Positions 19,675 to 28,230 of a stretch of DNA of 41,775 nucleotides are shown here, piece after piece (positions within the stretch are counted from its first letter, which is position 1; every line of letters begins with the position of its first letter). The DNA lies in the NCBI GenBank assembly GCA_945898095.1, contig CAMDHE010000028.1:1-41775 (forward strand). The letters are read 5' to 3'. A model generated the notes under the pieces. It was not told the origin of the DNA, made no database searches, and saw nothing but the letters and a program-made list of their open reading frames with translations. The translations under genes and the position numbers were made by a program. This DNA comes from Roseateles toxinivorans. Its GTDB lineage: Bacteria; Pseudomonadota; Gammaproteobacteria; Burkholderiales; Burkholderiaceae_C.

Positions 19675-21468
19675 ATGGACATGTCTAGCGCGGAATTAAA
19701 GCGTTCCCTGGTCAATGACGATCGGGCGCAGCCACATTCCCCCACCCCCTCAGATCCAGAGCTGAATGGCTCTGAAATTATCGTTCGCTGCCTGCAGGCC
19801 GAAGGTGTCAAGTACCTTTGGGGCTATCCTGGCGGTGCAGTGCTGTATATCTACGACGCGCTGTTCAAGCAGGACACCATCAGGCATGTACTGGTGCGTC
19901 ATGAGCAGGCTGCCGTGCACGCGGCCGATGGCTATGCGCGGGCCACCGGCGATGTGGGCGTTGCCCTGGTGACATCTGGTCCGGGTGCCACGAATGCCGT
20001 GACAGGCATCGCGACTGCCTACATGGACTCGATTCCGATGGTCATCATCACGGGTCAAGTGCCGACAGCGGCAATCGGGCTTGATGCGTTCCAGGAATGC
20101 GACACCGTTGGCATCACTCGCCCCATCGTCAAGCACAACTTCCTGGTCAAGGACGTCAGGGATCTGGCATTGACCATGAAAAAGGCCTTTCACATCGCTC
20201 GGACCGGTCGTCCCGGGCCGGTAGTGGTCGACATCCCCAAGGACGTCTCGATGCACAAGACCAGCTTCAGCTACCCCGAGAAGGTGGAGATGCGGTCATA
20301 CAACCCGGTGCGCAAAGGCCATACGGGTCAGATCCGCAAGGCAGTGCAGTTGCTCCTGCAGGCCCAACGGCCTTATATCTATACCGGCGGCGGCGTGATT
20401 CTTGGCGAAGCTTCGGCCGAGTTGCGTGAACTGGTAGCGCTGCTCGGTTACCCCTGTACCAATACTTTGATGGGTCTTGGAGCCATGCCTGCGAGCGACC
20501 CGCGGTTCCTGGGCATGCTGGGACTGCACGGTACCTACGAGGCCAATATGTCGATGCAGCACTGCGATGTGCTGCTCGCTGTGGGGGCTCGTTTCGACGA
20601 CCGGGTGATCGGCAACCCCAAGCATTTCGCTTCTGTCCAGCGCAAGATCATCCATTTAGACATTGATCCATCGTCGATTTCCAAGCGCGTGCGGGTGGAC
20701 ATTCCGATCGTGGGTGATGTCAAGGATGTCTTGCAGGAAATGATTCACCAGGTCAAGGAAGCGCAAAACCGGGCGGACAGCGCATCCTTGAGTTCCTGGT
20801 GGAACCAGATCAACGAATGGCGTCGTCGCGATTGCTTGAAGTACACGCCTTCGGATCTTGTCATCAAGCCGCAGATGGTGGTCGAAACGCTTTGGAATTT
20901 GACCCGCGACCAGGAGACCTATGTAACCTCGGATGTTGGCCAGCACCAGATGTGGGCTGCGCAGTTCTATCGCTTTGAAGAGCCACGGCGCTGGATAAAT
21001 TCCGGTGGCTTGGGCACCATGGGTGTGGGGTTGCCCTATGCCATGGGGATCAAGCTGGCAAGGCCCGAAGCCGAGGTGTTCTGCATCACAGGAGACGGCT
21101 CGATCCAGATGAATATCCAGGAGCTATCGACCTGTCAGCAATATCAGACGCCGGTCAAGATCATCTCCTTGAACAACCGTTATCTGGGCATGGTGCGGCA
21201 GTGGCAGGAACTCGACTACGGCGGCCGCTACTCGCATAGTTACATGGAAGCTTTGCCCGATTTCGTCAAGTTGGCCGAGGCTTACGGGCATGTTGGCCTT
21301 GTGGTTGACAAACCGTCTGATGTGGAACCAGCGCTGCGCGAGGCGATCCGGTTGAAGGATCGCACCGTGTTTCTGGATATTCGCACCGACCCGACCGAGA
21401 ACGTCTGGCCGATGGTCAAGGCGGGCAAGGGCATTTCAGAAATGCTGCTGGGGTCTGAGGACCTGTGA
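19675..21468 (+). CDS. ilvB: acetolactate synthase, catalytic large subunit
   Basis: This thiamine-diphosphate enzyme condenses pyruvate with pyruvate or 2-oxobutyrate in the first common step to valine, leucine and isoleucine. The 597-residue sequence has an N-terminal extension of about 30 residues, then the PYR domain with the catalytic Glu (RHEQAAVHAADGYARATG), the FAD/central domain, and the thiamine-binding GDGSIQMNIQELSTCQ with NNRYLGMVRQWQ. ATG 19675 follows an AAAGG site and directly abuts a tiny upstream frame. It heads ilvB-ilvH-ilvC. Confidence 0.96.
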   Translation: MDMSSAELKRSLVNDDRAQPHSPTPSDPELNGSEIIVRCLQAEGVKYLWGYPGGAVLYIYDALFKQDTIRHVLVRHEQAAVHAADGYARATGDVGVALVTSGPGATNAVTGIATAYMDSIPMVIITGQVPTAAIGLDAFQECDTVGITRPIVKHNFLVKDVRDLALTMKKAFHIARTGRPGPVVVDIPKDVSMHKTSFSYPEKVEMRSYNPVRKGHTGQIRKAVQLLLQAQRPYIYTGGGVILGEASAELRELVALLGYPCTNTLMGLGAMPASDPRFLGMLGLHGTYEANMSMQHCDVLLAVGARFDDRVIGNPKHFASVQRKIIHLDIDPSSISKRVRVDIPIVGDVKDVLQEMIHQVKEAQNRADSASLSSWWNQINEWRRRDCLKYTPSDLVIKPQMVVETLWNLTRDQETYVTSDVGQHQMWAAQFYRFEEPRRWINSGGLGTMGVGLPYAMGIKLARPEAEVFCITGDGSIQMNIQELSTCQQYQTPVKIISLNNRYLGMVRQWQELDYGGRYSHSYMEALPDFVKLAEAYGHVGLVVDKPSDVEPALREAIRLKDRTVFLDIRTDPTENVWPMVKAGKGISEMLLGSEDL

Positions 21469-21626
21469 TATTTCGAAGCGGATTCGAGGCCAATGCGTTA
21501 CCTCGCCTGGCTGGCGAATTGGTGGAAAGAGTCCCACAGCCCGGACATTGAGTTCAATCGAAGGACGTGGCCAAGGGCCTGTGGTTACCGCTGCAGGCTT
21601 GAAGAGCGCGAAGCACGAGATTTACT
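21469..21626 (+). promoter_or_regulatory. structured ilvB-ilvH intergenic RNA (possible ilvH-type cis-regulatory motif)
   Basis: The 158-base gap inside the operon is too long for simple spacing and contains several complementary segments. The clearest is TCGCC (21503-21507) with GGCGA (21513-21517) around TGGCT, extended by ACC (21500-21502) with GGT (21521-21523). GTGG (21522-21525) with CCAC (21534-21537) could form an alternative stem. A conserved 'ilvH' RNA motif upstream of ilvH in betaproteobacteria has been described; whether this region matches it could not be tested here. Confidence 0.45.
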
Positions 21627-22118
21627 ATGAAACACATCATTGCATTGCTGATCGAGAACGAACCCGGTGCCTTGTCACGGGTTGTGGCGCTTTTTTCGGC
21701 GCGTGCTTACAACATCGAGAGCCTGACTGTGGCTCCGACCGAGGACGCCTCGCTGTCGCGCATGACAATTGTCACCAGCGGATCGGACGAAGTCATTGAA
21801 CAGATCACCAAGCATCTGAACCGCTTGATCGAAGTGATCAAGGTGGTCGACCTGACAGAAGGTCATTACACACAGCGCGAACTGATGTTGATCAAGGTCC
21901 GCGCTGTCGGCAAGGAGCGTGAAGAAATGAAGCGCACGGCGGATATTTTTCGCGGCCGCATCATCGACGTGACCGAGAAGACCTACACGATAGAGTTGAC
22001 CGGTGACTCATCCAAGCTCGATGCATTCATCGAGTCCGTCGACCGGGCCTCAATTCTGGAGACGGTGCGCACCGGAACCAGCGGTATCGGCCGCGGCGAG
22101 CGCATCTTGCGCGTCTGA
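21627..22118 (+). CDS. ilvH: acetolactate synthase, small regulatory subunit
   Basis: The 163-residue subunit activates the large subunit and confers valine feedback inhibition. An N-terminal ACT domain is clear (MKHIIALLIENEPGALSRVV, then ARAYNIESLTVAPTED), followed by the C-terminal domain with ELMLIKVRA and FRGRIIDVTEKTYTIELTG. Length is normal. It lies between ilvB and ilvC on the same strand, 158 bases after ilvB and 51 before ilvC. Many annotations call this gene ilvN; length and sequence fit either name. Confidence 0.95.
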   Translation: MKHIIALLIENEPGALSRVVALFSARAYNIESLTVAPTEDASLSRMTIVTSGSDEVIEQITKHLNRLIEVIKVVDLTEGHYTQRELMLIKVRAVGKEREEMKRTADIFRGRIIDVTEKTYTIELTGDSSKLDAFIESVDRASILETVRTGTSGIGRGERILRV

Positions 22119-23186
<1,068 letters not shown>

Positions 23187-23261
23187 TCTGGAACGGCAAG
23201 ACCTCGGGCTGAGAGTTAGGGGGGGGCTCTGCTCCCAACCGTTCCTGACTCTTGATCGACA

Positions 23262-23297
23262 AGCCACGCCCGCCTTTTGGCTTGCGTGGCTTTTTTT
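23262..23297 (+). terminator. intrinsic terminator of the ilvBHC operon
   Basis: AGCCACGC (23262-23269) and GCGTGGCT (23284-23291) form an eight-pair stem, with a run of seven T from 23291 to 23297. It ends 30 bases before the pssA start. Confidence 0.9.
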
Positions 23298-23327
23298 CAT
23301 GGCTCCTCTGCTGTATCCTCTGGATCC

Positions 23328-24164
23328 ATGACTGATTCCAAGAATCCTCCCGAACCAAACGATGATGATGAATTGCTGGCGCCGCTTCGGCCGCGCCGCA
23401 AGGGCATCTACATACTTCCCAATCTGTTCACTCTGGCGGCCCTGTTCGGTGGCTTTTACGCCATCGTGATGGCGATGAATGGCCGCTTCGAACAATCGGC
23501 TTACGGCATCTTCTGTGCGATGGTGCTGGATAGCCTGGATGGCCGTGTGGCCAGAATGACCAATACCCAAAGCACATTTGGCGAGCAGATGGACAGTCTT
23601 TCGGACATGGTGTCCTTCGGCGCTGCTCCGGCGCTGATCATGTATATCTGGGCCTTGCAGGGCCTGGGAAAAATGGGTTGGCTGGCCTCGTTCATCTATT
23701 GCGCCGCTGCCGCGCTGCGACTTGCACGCTTCAATACGAATCTGGCGGTCGTCGACAAGCGTTTTTTCCAGGGTCTGCCAAGCCCGGCTGCCGCAGCCTT
23801 GCTCGCCGGCCTGGTCTGGACCTTGGATGACGCTGGGTTCAAGTCGATTCACAGCAATCCGACATTGGCCTGGGTGGCGTTTGGTTTCACGCTTTATGCA
23901 GGCTTGACCATGGTGACCAACGTTCCTTTTTTCAGTTTCAAGGATGTCAGTTTCAAACGCTCGGTGCCATTTGTCGTGATCGTCGCGATTGCCTTGGGCA
24001 TAGCGGTCATCAATATTGATCCCCCGATCGTTCTCTTCTGCCTGTTCTGTGGCTACGGTGTTTCGGGCTACGCGATCTATATCTACAAACGTCTAAAGGG
24101 TCGACCGGTCAGTCTGATCGCGATTTCAACCGACGAGCCCGATGAAAAAGGCCTGCATCAGTGA
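23328..24164 (+). CDS. pssA: CDP-diacylglycerol-serine O-phosphatidyltransferase
   Basis: This inner-membrane enzyme makes phosphatidylserine, the precursor of phosphatidylethanolamine. The 278-residue protein has a short charged N-terminus, multiple membrane helices and the CDP-alcohol phosphotransferase signature: DSLDGRVARM followed by GEQMDSLSDM (about 66-90), with the four conserved aspartates. ATG 23328 is chosen since an upstream in-frame start would lie within the ilvBHC terminator. In many relatives psd stands between ilvC and pssA; it is absent here. The leucine leader begins 20 bases after the stop. Confidence 0.93.
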   Translation: MTDSKNPPEPNDDDELLAPLRPRRKGIYILPNLFTLAALFGGFYAIVMAMNGRFEQSAYGIFCAMVLDSLDGRVARMTNTQSTFGEQMDSLSDMVSFGAAPALIMYIWALQGLGKMGWLASFIYCAAAALRLARFNTNLAVVDKRFFQGLPSPAAAALLAGLVWTLDDAGFKSIHSNPTLAWVAFGFTLYAGLTMVTNVPFFSFKDVSFKRSVPFVVIVAIALGIAVINIDPPIVLFCLFCGYGVSGYAIYIYKRLKGRPVSLIAISTDEPDEKGLHQ

Positions 24165-24184
24165 GGCCGTGCTATATTGAGGTC

Positions 24185-24241
24185 ATGACGAATCTGCATT
24201 CAGTGCTGCTACTGCTATCCAACGGGCCTCGGGCACGCTGA
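24185..24241 (+). CDS. leuL: leuA leader peptide (leucine attenuator)
   Basis: An 18-residue frame, MTNLHSVLLLLSNGPRAR, starts at an ATG preceded by GAGG and contains five leucine codons, four in a row (CTG CTA CTG CTA, 24206-24217), including the less used CTA. Directly downstream lies a strong terminator before leuA. This is the classic arrangement for attenuation by leucyl-tRNA supply: a ribosome stalled at the Leu run would free downstream RNA to block the terminator. The peptide itself probably has no other job. Confidence 0.88.
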   Translation: MTNLHSVLLLLSNGPRAR

Positions 24242-24279
24242 TCGCAAACGTCACAAGATTTTTTTGCATCCCCGGCCCG
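24223..24279 (+). promoter_or_regulatory. candidate antiterminator pairing of the leuA attenuator
   Basis: CGGGCC (24223-24228), inside the last third of the leader frame, is complementary to GGCCCG (24274-24279), which is part of the 5' arm of the terminator. With a ribosome held at the first Leu codons this pairing stays free and would block terminator formation; with a ribosome at the stop codon (24239-24241) it would be covered. The pairing is seen in the sequence; the mechanism is inferred. Confidence 0.6.
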
Positions 24280-24312
24280 CCAAGCAGTAGCTTCGCGGGC
24301 CGTTTTGTTTTT
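24273..24312 (+). terminator. attenuator terminator upstream of leuA
   Basis: CGGCCCGC (24273-24280) pairs with GCGGGCCG (24295-24302), and after one C/C mismatch AAGC (24282-24285) pairs with GCTT (24290-24293) around an AGTA loop. TTTTGTTTTT follows. It sits 26 bases before the leuA start codon and after the leucine-rich leader, so it should halt leuA transcription when leucine is ample. Confidence 0.9.
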
Positions 24313-24337
24313 CAATTCAGCGCTTCAGGAGACCCTC

Positions 24338-25879
24338 ATGGCAGATCAATTGATCATCTTCGATACGACTTTGCGCGATGGCGAGCAGTCGCCGGGCGCT
24401 TCGATGACCAAGGACGAAAAATTGCGCATAGCACGCCAACTCGAGCGTCTGCGCGTCGATGTGATCGAGGCCGGTTTTGCCGCGTCATCAAACGGCGATT
24501 TCGAAGCGGTCAAGGCGATTGCCGGGGCGGTTCGCGAGAGCACGATATGTTCTTTGGCACGAGCCAATGACCGCGACATTGCCCGGGCTGCCGAAGCCTT
24601 GCAAGGTGCCGAGCGCTCGCGCATCCATACCTTCATCGCCACCAGCGAGCTCCATATGGAGAAAAAACTACGCATGACGCGCGAGCAGGTGTTCGAGCAG
24701 GCCAGGTTGTCGGTGCGTTTTGCCCGCAACCTGACAGGTGACGTCGAGTTTTCAGCCGAGGATGGCTACCGCTCCGACGTGGATTTTCTCTGCCGAGTTG
24801 TCGAGGCGGTCATCAGGGAAGGCGCACGAACTATCAATATTCCCGATACGGTCGGTTATGCGATTCCTGAGCTGTATGGCAACTTCATCAAGACCCTGCG
24901 CGAACGCGTGCCCAACTCTGACCAGGCAATCTGGTCTGTGCATTGCCACAATGACCTCGGCATGGCGGTTGCCAACTCTCTGGCTGGCGTACAGATCGGT
25001 GGGGCTCGGCAGATCGAATGCACGATCAATGGCCTGGGAGAGCGGGCCGGGAATTGTTCGCTCGAAGAAGTCGTGATGGCAATCAAGACCAGGCGCGACT
25101 ATTTCGGCCTGGACCTGAATGTCGACGCTTCGCAAATCCTCGCTGCATCACGGTTGGTGTCGCAGACGACCGGGTTTGTCGTGCAGCCGAACAAGGCAGT
25201 CGTCGGTGCCAACGCTTTTGCACATGCCTCAGGTATCCATCAGGACGGCGTACTCAAAGCTCGGGACACCTACGAAATCATGCGTGCCGAGGATGTTGGC
25301 TGGTCTGCCAACAAGATCGTCCTGGGCAAACTCAGCGGCCGCAATGCTTTCAAGCAACGCCTGCAGGAACTTGGAATTGCGCTGGAGTCCGAAGCGGAAA
25401 TCAACCATGCGTTCGTCCGGTTCAAGGATCTGGCTGATCGCAAGAACGAGATTTTTGACGAGGACATCATCGCGCTCGTGATGGATGAAGGAGTGGGTTC
25501 CGAGCAGGAACATTACCGACTGGTCGCGCTCTCGCAGCGCTCGGAAACCGGCGAACGGCCACATGCCAGCGTGGTATTTTCTATCGGACAGGTCGAACAT
25601 CATGCCGAGAGCGATGGCAATGGACCCGTCGACGCTACCGTCCGCGCGATCGAGTCGACCGTCAACAGTGGAGCAGAGTTGCTGCTTTATTCGGTCAACG
25701 CGATCACCAGTGGCAATACGGAGTCACAAGGCGAAGTGACCGTCCGGTTGCAGCATGCGGGGCGTGTGGTGAACGGCATCGGAGCTGATCCGGACATTGT
25801 TGTGGCTTCAGCCAAAGCTTATTTAAGTGCCTTGAACAAATTACACAGCAAAATCGAACGCGTCTCTGCACAGGGATGA
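24338..25879 (+). CDS. leuA: 2-isopropylmalate synthase
   Basis: The enzyme condenses acetyl-CoA with 2-oxoisovalerate in the first committed step to leucine. The 513-residue sequence starts [20 protein letters not shown] with the metal-binding Asp and catalytic Arg of the DRE-TIM family, followed by [17 protein letters not shown] (metal-binding histidines), [19 protein letters not shown] and [11 protein letters not shown]. The C-terminal 130 residues form the leucine-binding regulatory domain. ATG 24338 has AGGAGA upstream. Expression is controlled by the leader attenuator just upstream, with feedback inhibition expected at the protein level. Confidence 0.97.
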   Translation: MADQLIIFDTTLRDGEQSPGASMTKDEKLRIARQLERLRVDVIEAGFAASSNGDFEAVKAIAGAVRESTICSLARANDRDIARAAEALQGAERSRIHTFIATSELHMEKKLRMTREQVFEQARLSVRFARNLTGDVEFSAEDGYRSDVDFLCRVVEAVIREGARTINIPDTVGYAIPELYGNFIKTLRERVPNSDQAIWSVHCHNDLGMAVANSLAGVQIGGARQIECTINGLGERAGNCSLEEVVMAIKTRRDYFGLDLNVDASQILAASRLVSQTTGFVVQPNKAVVGANAFAHASGIHQDGVLKARDTYEIMRAEDVGWSANKIVLGKLSGRNAFKQRLQELGIALESEAEINHAFVRFKDLADRKNEIFDEDIIALVMDEGVGSEQEHYRLVALSQRSETGERPHASVVFSIGQVEHHAESDGNGPVDATVRAIESTVNSGAELLLYSVNAITSGNTESQGEVTVRLQHAGRVVNGIGADPDIVVASAKAYLSALNKLHSKIERVSAQG

Positions 25880-25886
25880 GACTCAA

Positions 25887-25939
25887 TTGAGACCAGACCT
25901 TGCCGCTCGGTCGTCGCATTCAGGGCAGGTTTGGCTCAA
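25887..25939 (+). repeat. imperfect inverted repeat after leuA
   Basis: The segment 25887-25904 (TTGAG then CCAGACCT) pairs with 25923-25939 (AGGTTTGG then CTCAA) with three mismatches or bulges, around an 18-base loop. It starts seven bases after the leuA stop and ends 14 bases before the MITE-like copy 2. It has no T-run. It may protect the leuA 3' end or help termination. Confidence 0.4.
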
Positions 25940-25953
25940 TCGAAGAGTCAAAA

Positions 25954-26115
25954 GGATGCTCTGCATAATCCCTCACGGTTTGTGATAGCGCGGCCTCGGG
26001 CGGTCTGCGGCGTTGCATTTATTGCCAATAGCACGCGCTATTGGCCGCAAAATGCGCCTTGCATCCCATCCTGATCCGCACTACACACACACGCGTTGAG
26101 TTATGCAGAGCATCC
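25954..26115. repeat. MITE-like element, copy 2 (162 bp, terminal inverted repeats)
   Basis: This copy is inverted relative to the one at 16894-17018 and carries the same terminal repeat (GGATGCTCTGCATAA at the left, its complement at the right). It contains 37 extra bases, with CCAATAGC-GCGT-GCTATTGG as a hairpin near the middle (about 26024-26043). AAA flanks both sides (25951-25953; 26117-26119, one base past the right end), a possible target duplication. No coding potential. It fills most of the leuA-PBP7 gap. Confidence 0.82.
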
Positions 26116-26138
26116 TAAAGTCAGCAAGTGCAATATCC

Positions 26139-26165
26139 AACTTGAAGAAATGCCTTCAAGTTTTT
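26139..26165 (+). terminator. hairpin with short T-run between MITE copy 2 and the PBP7 gene
   Basis: AACTTGAAG (26139-26147) and CTTCAAGTT (26154-26162) form a perfect nine-pair stem with a six-base loop, and the T-run extends to 26165. It may end transcription coming from leuA through the repeat, since the next gene starts 58 bases later. Confidence 0.6.
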
Positions 26166-26223
26166 GATCTTTAGGGTGTTTTTCGTATAACCTGTCGGCA
26201 ATAGCAAGTTACCGGGAGTCAGG

Positions 26224-27249
26224 TTGAAGTCGATCGCGTCAAATTTCTTGGGTATGGTTCTGGGCTTTTCTGTTCTGTTGGCAGCTTTGGCCTTGCCAGT
26301 CCATGCCGCCGTTGACGAACCAAAGTCAGCCCCGAGCAAACTGGCCAAGAGTCTGCAGAAGACCAAGCCTGCCAAAACGACCGGTTCGCGTTTGCGCAAA
26401 GCCGCTGCCGTGGCGGGCGTTGCTGCGGTTGCAGTACCTTCGGTCGGGCAACTTCATGGTTTGCATTCGGTCGTAGATGCGCTTGATTTGAAGTCAGGCG
26501 TGGCGCTGGTGCTGGACCAGGACACCAACGAAGTCCTGTTTTCGAAAAATTCGCAAGCTGTTTTACCGATCGCGTCGATTACCAAGTTGATGACAGCGCT
26601 GGTCGTCGTTGAAGCGGGGCAGTCCCTGGACGAAAAGCTGACCATCAGCGAGGAAGACATCAACACCGAAAAGCGCTCAAGCTCGCGTTTGCCCGTCGGC
26701 ACTAGCTTGTCGCGTGGGGAAATGTTGCATCTCGCTTTGATGGCATCCGAGAATAGGGCTGCGGCTGCACTCGGCCGCAACTATCCGGGTGGACTGCAGG
26801 TTTTCGTCGACGCGATGAATCACAAGGCGCAACTTCTAGGCATGAGCGGCACGCAATATGTTGAGCCGAGCGGATTGTCGAGTCGCAATCAATCGACCGC
26901 CATGGACCTTGCTGTGCTGGTGAAGGTCGCGCATGAAGTGCCGCTGTTGCGTGAATTGTCTACTTCACGTGAATTCCAGGTGGCGTTAGGTCGCAGACAA
27001 CTGCAGTTCCACAATACCAACCGACTTGTCAGCAGCCCGGCATGGGACATCGGTTTGCAAAAGACCGGCTTCATCAATGAGGCGGGACGTTGTCTGGTGA
27101 TGCAAGCCCGCATGGCCGGACGCAAATTGATCATGGTGTTCCTGGACTCGACCGGTAAGAACACCAGAATCGGCGACGCGGAACGCGTACGCAAATGGAT
27201 CAACAGCAACCCGTCAGCTTTATTGAAAGAAGCGAAGGTCGCTATCTGA
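26224..27249 (+). CDS. pbpG: D-alanyl-D-alanine endopeptidase (PBP7-type, peptidase S11)
   Basis: This low-molecular-weight penicillin-binding protein should cut peptide cross-links in peptidoglycan in the periplasm. The 341-residue protein has a signal peptide (MKSIASNFLGMVLG, cleavage near VHAA), a Lys/Ala-rich linker and the three active-site motifs: SITK (Ser118-Lys121), SEN (175-177) and KTG (280-282). It lacks the C-terminal amphipathic anchor domain of DacA/DacC, which fits PBP7. TTG 26224 with GGGAG upstream is chosen because the next ATG (26254) would leave a signal peptide with no positive charge. Confidence 0.9.
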   Translation: MKSIASNFLGMVLGFSVLLAALALPVHAAVDEPKSAPSKLAKSLQKTKPAKTTGSRLRKAAAVAGVAAVAVPSVGQLHGLHSVVDALDLKSGVALVLDQDTNEVLFSKNSQAVLPIASITKLMTALVVVEAGQSLDEKLTISEEDINTEKRSSSRLPVGTSLSRGEMLHLALMASENRAAAALGRNYPGGLQVFVDAMNHKAQLLGMSGTQYVEPSGLSSRNQSTAMDLAVLVKVAHEVPLLRELSTSREFQVALGRRQLQFHNTNRLVSSPAWDIGLQKTGFINEAGRCLVMQARMAGRKLIMVFLDSTGKNTRIGDAERVRKWINSNPSALLKEAKVAI

Positions 27250-27264
27250 GATGGCTGATTCGCA

Positions 27265-27297
27265 TAAAAAACGCGCTCAATTGAGCGCGTTTTTTTG
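27265..27297. terminator. bidirectional terminator between pbpG and the IclR gene
   Basis: ACGCGCTCAATTGAGCGCGT (27271-27290) is a perfect 20-base palindrome flanked by A on the left and seven T on the right, ideal for termination of both convergent transcripts. Confidence 0.92.
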
Positions 27298-27308
27298 CGT
27301 GAACGCTT

Positions 27309-28076
27309 TCAACCTCGGTAACCCAGCGCTGATGAAATTTCTGCGGCGGTCTGTTTCAGCTTGAGCAACCAGGATTCTTCTAGCCGATCAGCAGGTGCCG
27401 AAATCGACAGCCCGGCGATCAGTTTGGACTGGTCATCGTAAATGCCTGCAGCCATACAGCGAACACCAAGTTCCAGTTCTTCGTCATCGCGGGCGACACC
27501 GCGCTGACGTACGAATGCCATTTCCCGCTCCAGCGCATTGATGTCAGTAATGCTGTTGTGGGTATGCCCGGCCAGACCGGTACGCGTCGCATAACCGCGG
27601 ACCCGTACCGGCTCGTCACTGGCCAGGAATAATTTCCCTACCGATGTCAGGTGCAGTGGCGCTCGTCCACCGATCGCGCGCACGACTTGCATACCCGACC
27701 GTTCGCTATAGGTACGCTCGATGTAGACGATTTCATCGCCCTGGCGTACTGATAGATTGACGGGTTGGTGGGTGAATTTGTGCAACTCGCGCATAGGCCC
27801 CAGGGCGGCCTCGCGGACATCAAGCCTGGCTTTGACCAGGTTGCCGAGTTCCAACATCCGCATACCGAGCCGGTAGCTTCCGGCCTCCGGACGGTCGACG
27901 AATCGGCCCAAGGCCAGATCATTGAGAATCCGGTGGGCAGTCGACGGATGCAAACCGGTTGTTGCGCTGATCTGTTTCAAGGAGACCGGATCCTGGTGAC
28001 TTGCCAGCACGTCAAGCAAGGCAAAAGTGCGTTCCAGCACCTGGATGGCGGGTGATTTGACCTCTTCGTTTTTCAT
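27309..28076 (-). CDS. IclR-family transcriptional regulator
   Basis: The 255-residue protein has an N-terminal winged helix-turn-helix (VSLKQISATTGLHPSTAHRI, about 31-50) and the C-terminal IclR effector domain (about 80-250) with GGRAPLHLTSVGKLFLA, the GVARDDEELELGVRCMAAGI block and LSISAPADRL. Such proteins bind small carboxylic or aromatic acids and control catabolic or secondary genes. No catabolic operon is adjacent, so the target is unknown. A palindrome 25 bases upstream of the start may be its own operator. It is not in an operon with the neighbouring genes. Confidence 0.94.
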   Translation of the reverse strand: MKNEEVKSPAIQVLERTFALLDVLASHQDPVSLKQISATTGLHPSTAHRILNDLALGRFVDRPEAGSYRLGMRMLELGNLVKARLDVREAALGPMRELHKFTHQPVNLSVRQGDEIVYIERTYSERSGMQVVRAIGGRAPLHLTSVGKLFLASDEPVRVRGYATRTGLAGHTHNSITDINALEREMAFVRQRGVARDDEELELGVRCMAAGIYDDQSKLIAGLSISAPADRLEESWLLKLKQTAAEISSALGYRG

Positions 28077-28100
28077 GCGTCGATTGTGCTGGAGAAATCA

Positions 28101-28121
28101 AATTTTTGCATTGCGAAAATT
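28101..28121. promoter_or_regulatory. palindromic operator candidate for the IclR regulator
   Basis: A 21-base palindrome centred on 28111 matches in nine of ten base pairs; its core is TTTTTGCATTGCGAAAA (28103-28119). It ends 25 bases upstream of the IclR start codon, the usual place for autoregulation, and the size suits an IclR dimer. No binding data are available. Confidence 0.6.
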
Positions 28122-28230
28122 AGTTTCATCAGTCGAATGAGCAGTTGCTGTTCTTCGCTGTTGAAAATCCGCATCGAATAGCCCCGCTGAAGACAATTGC
28201 CGAGCTGAGACTTGGCTGGATTTTGCACAT

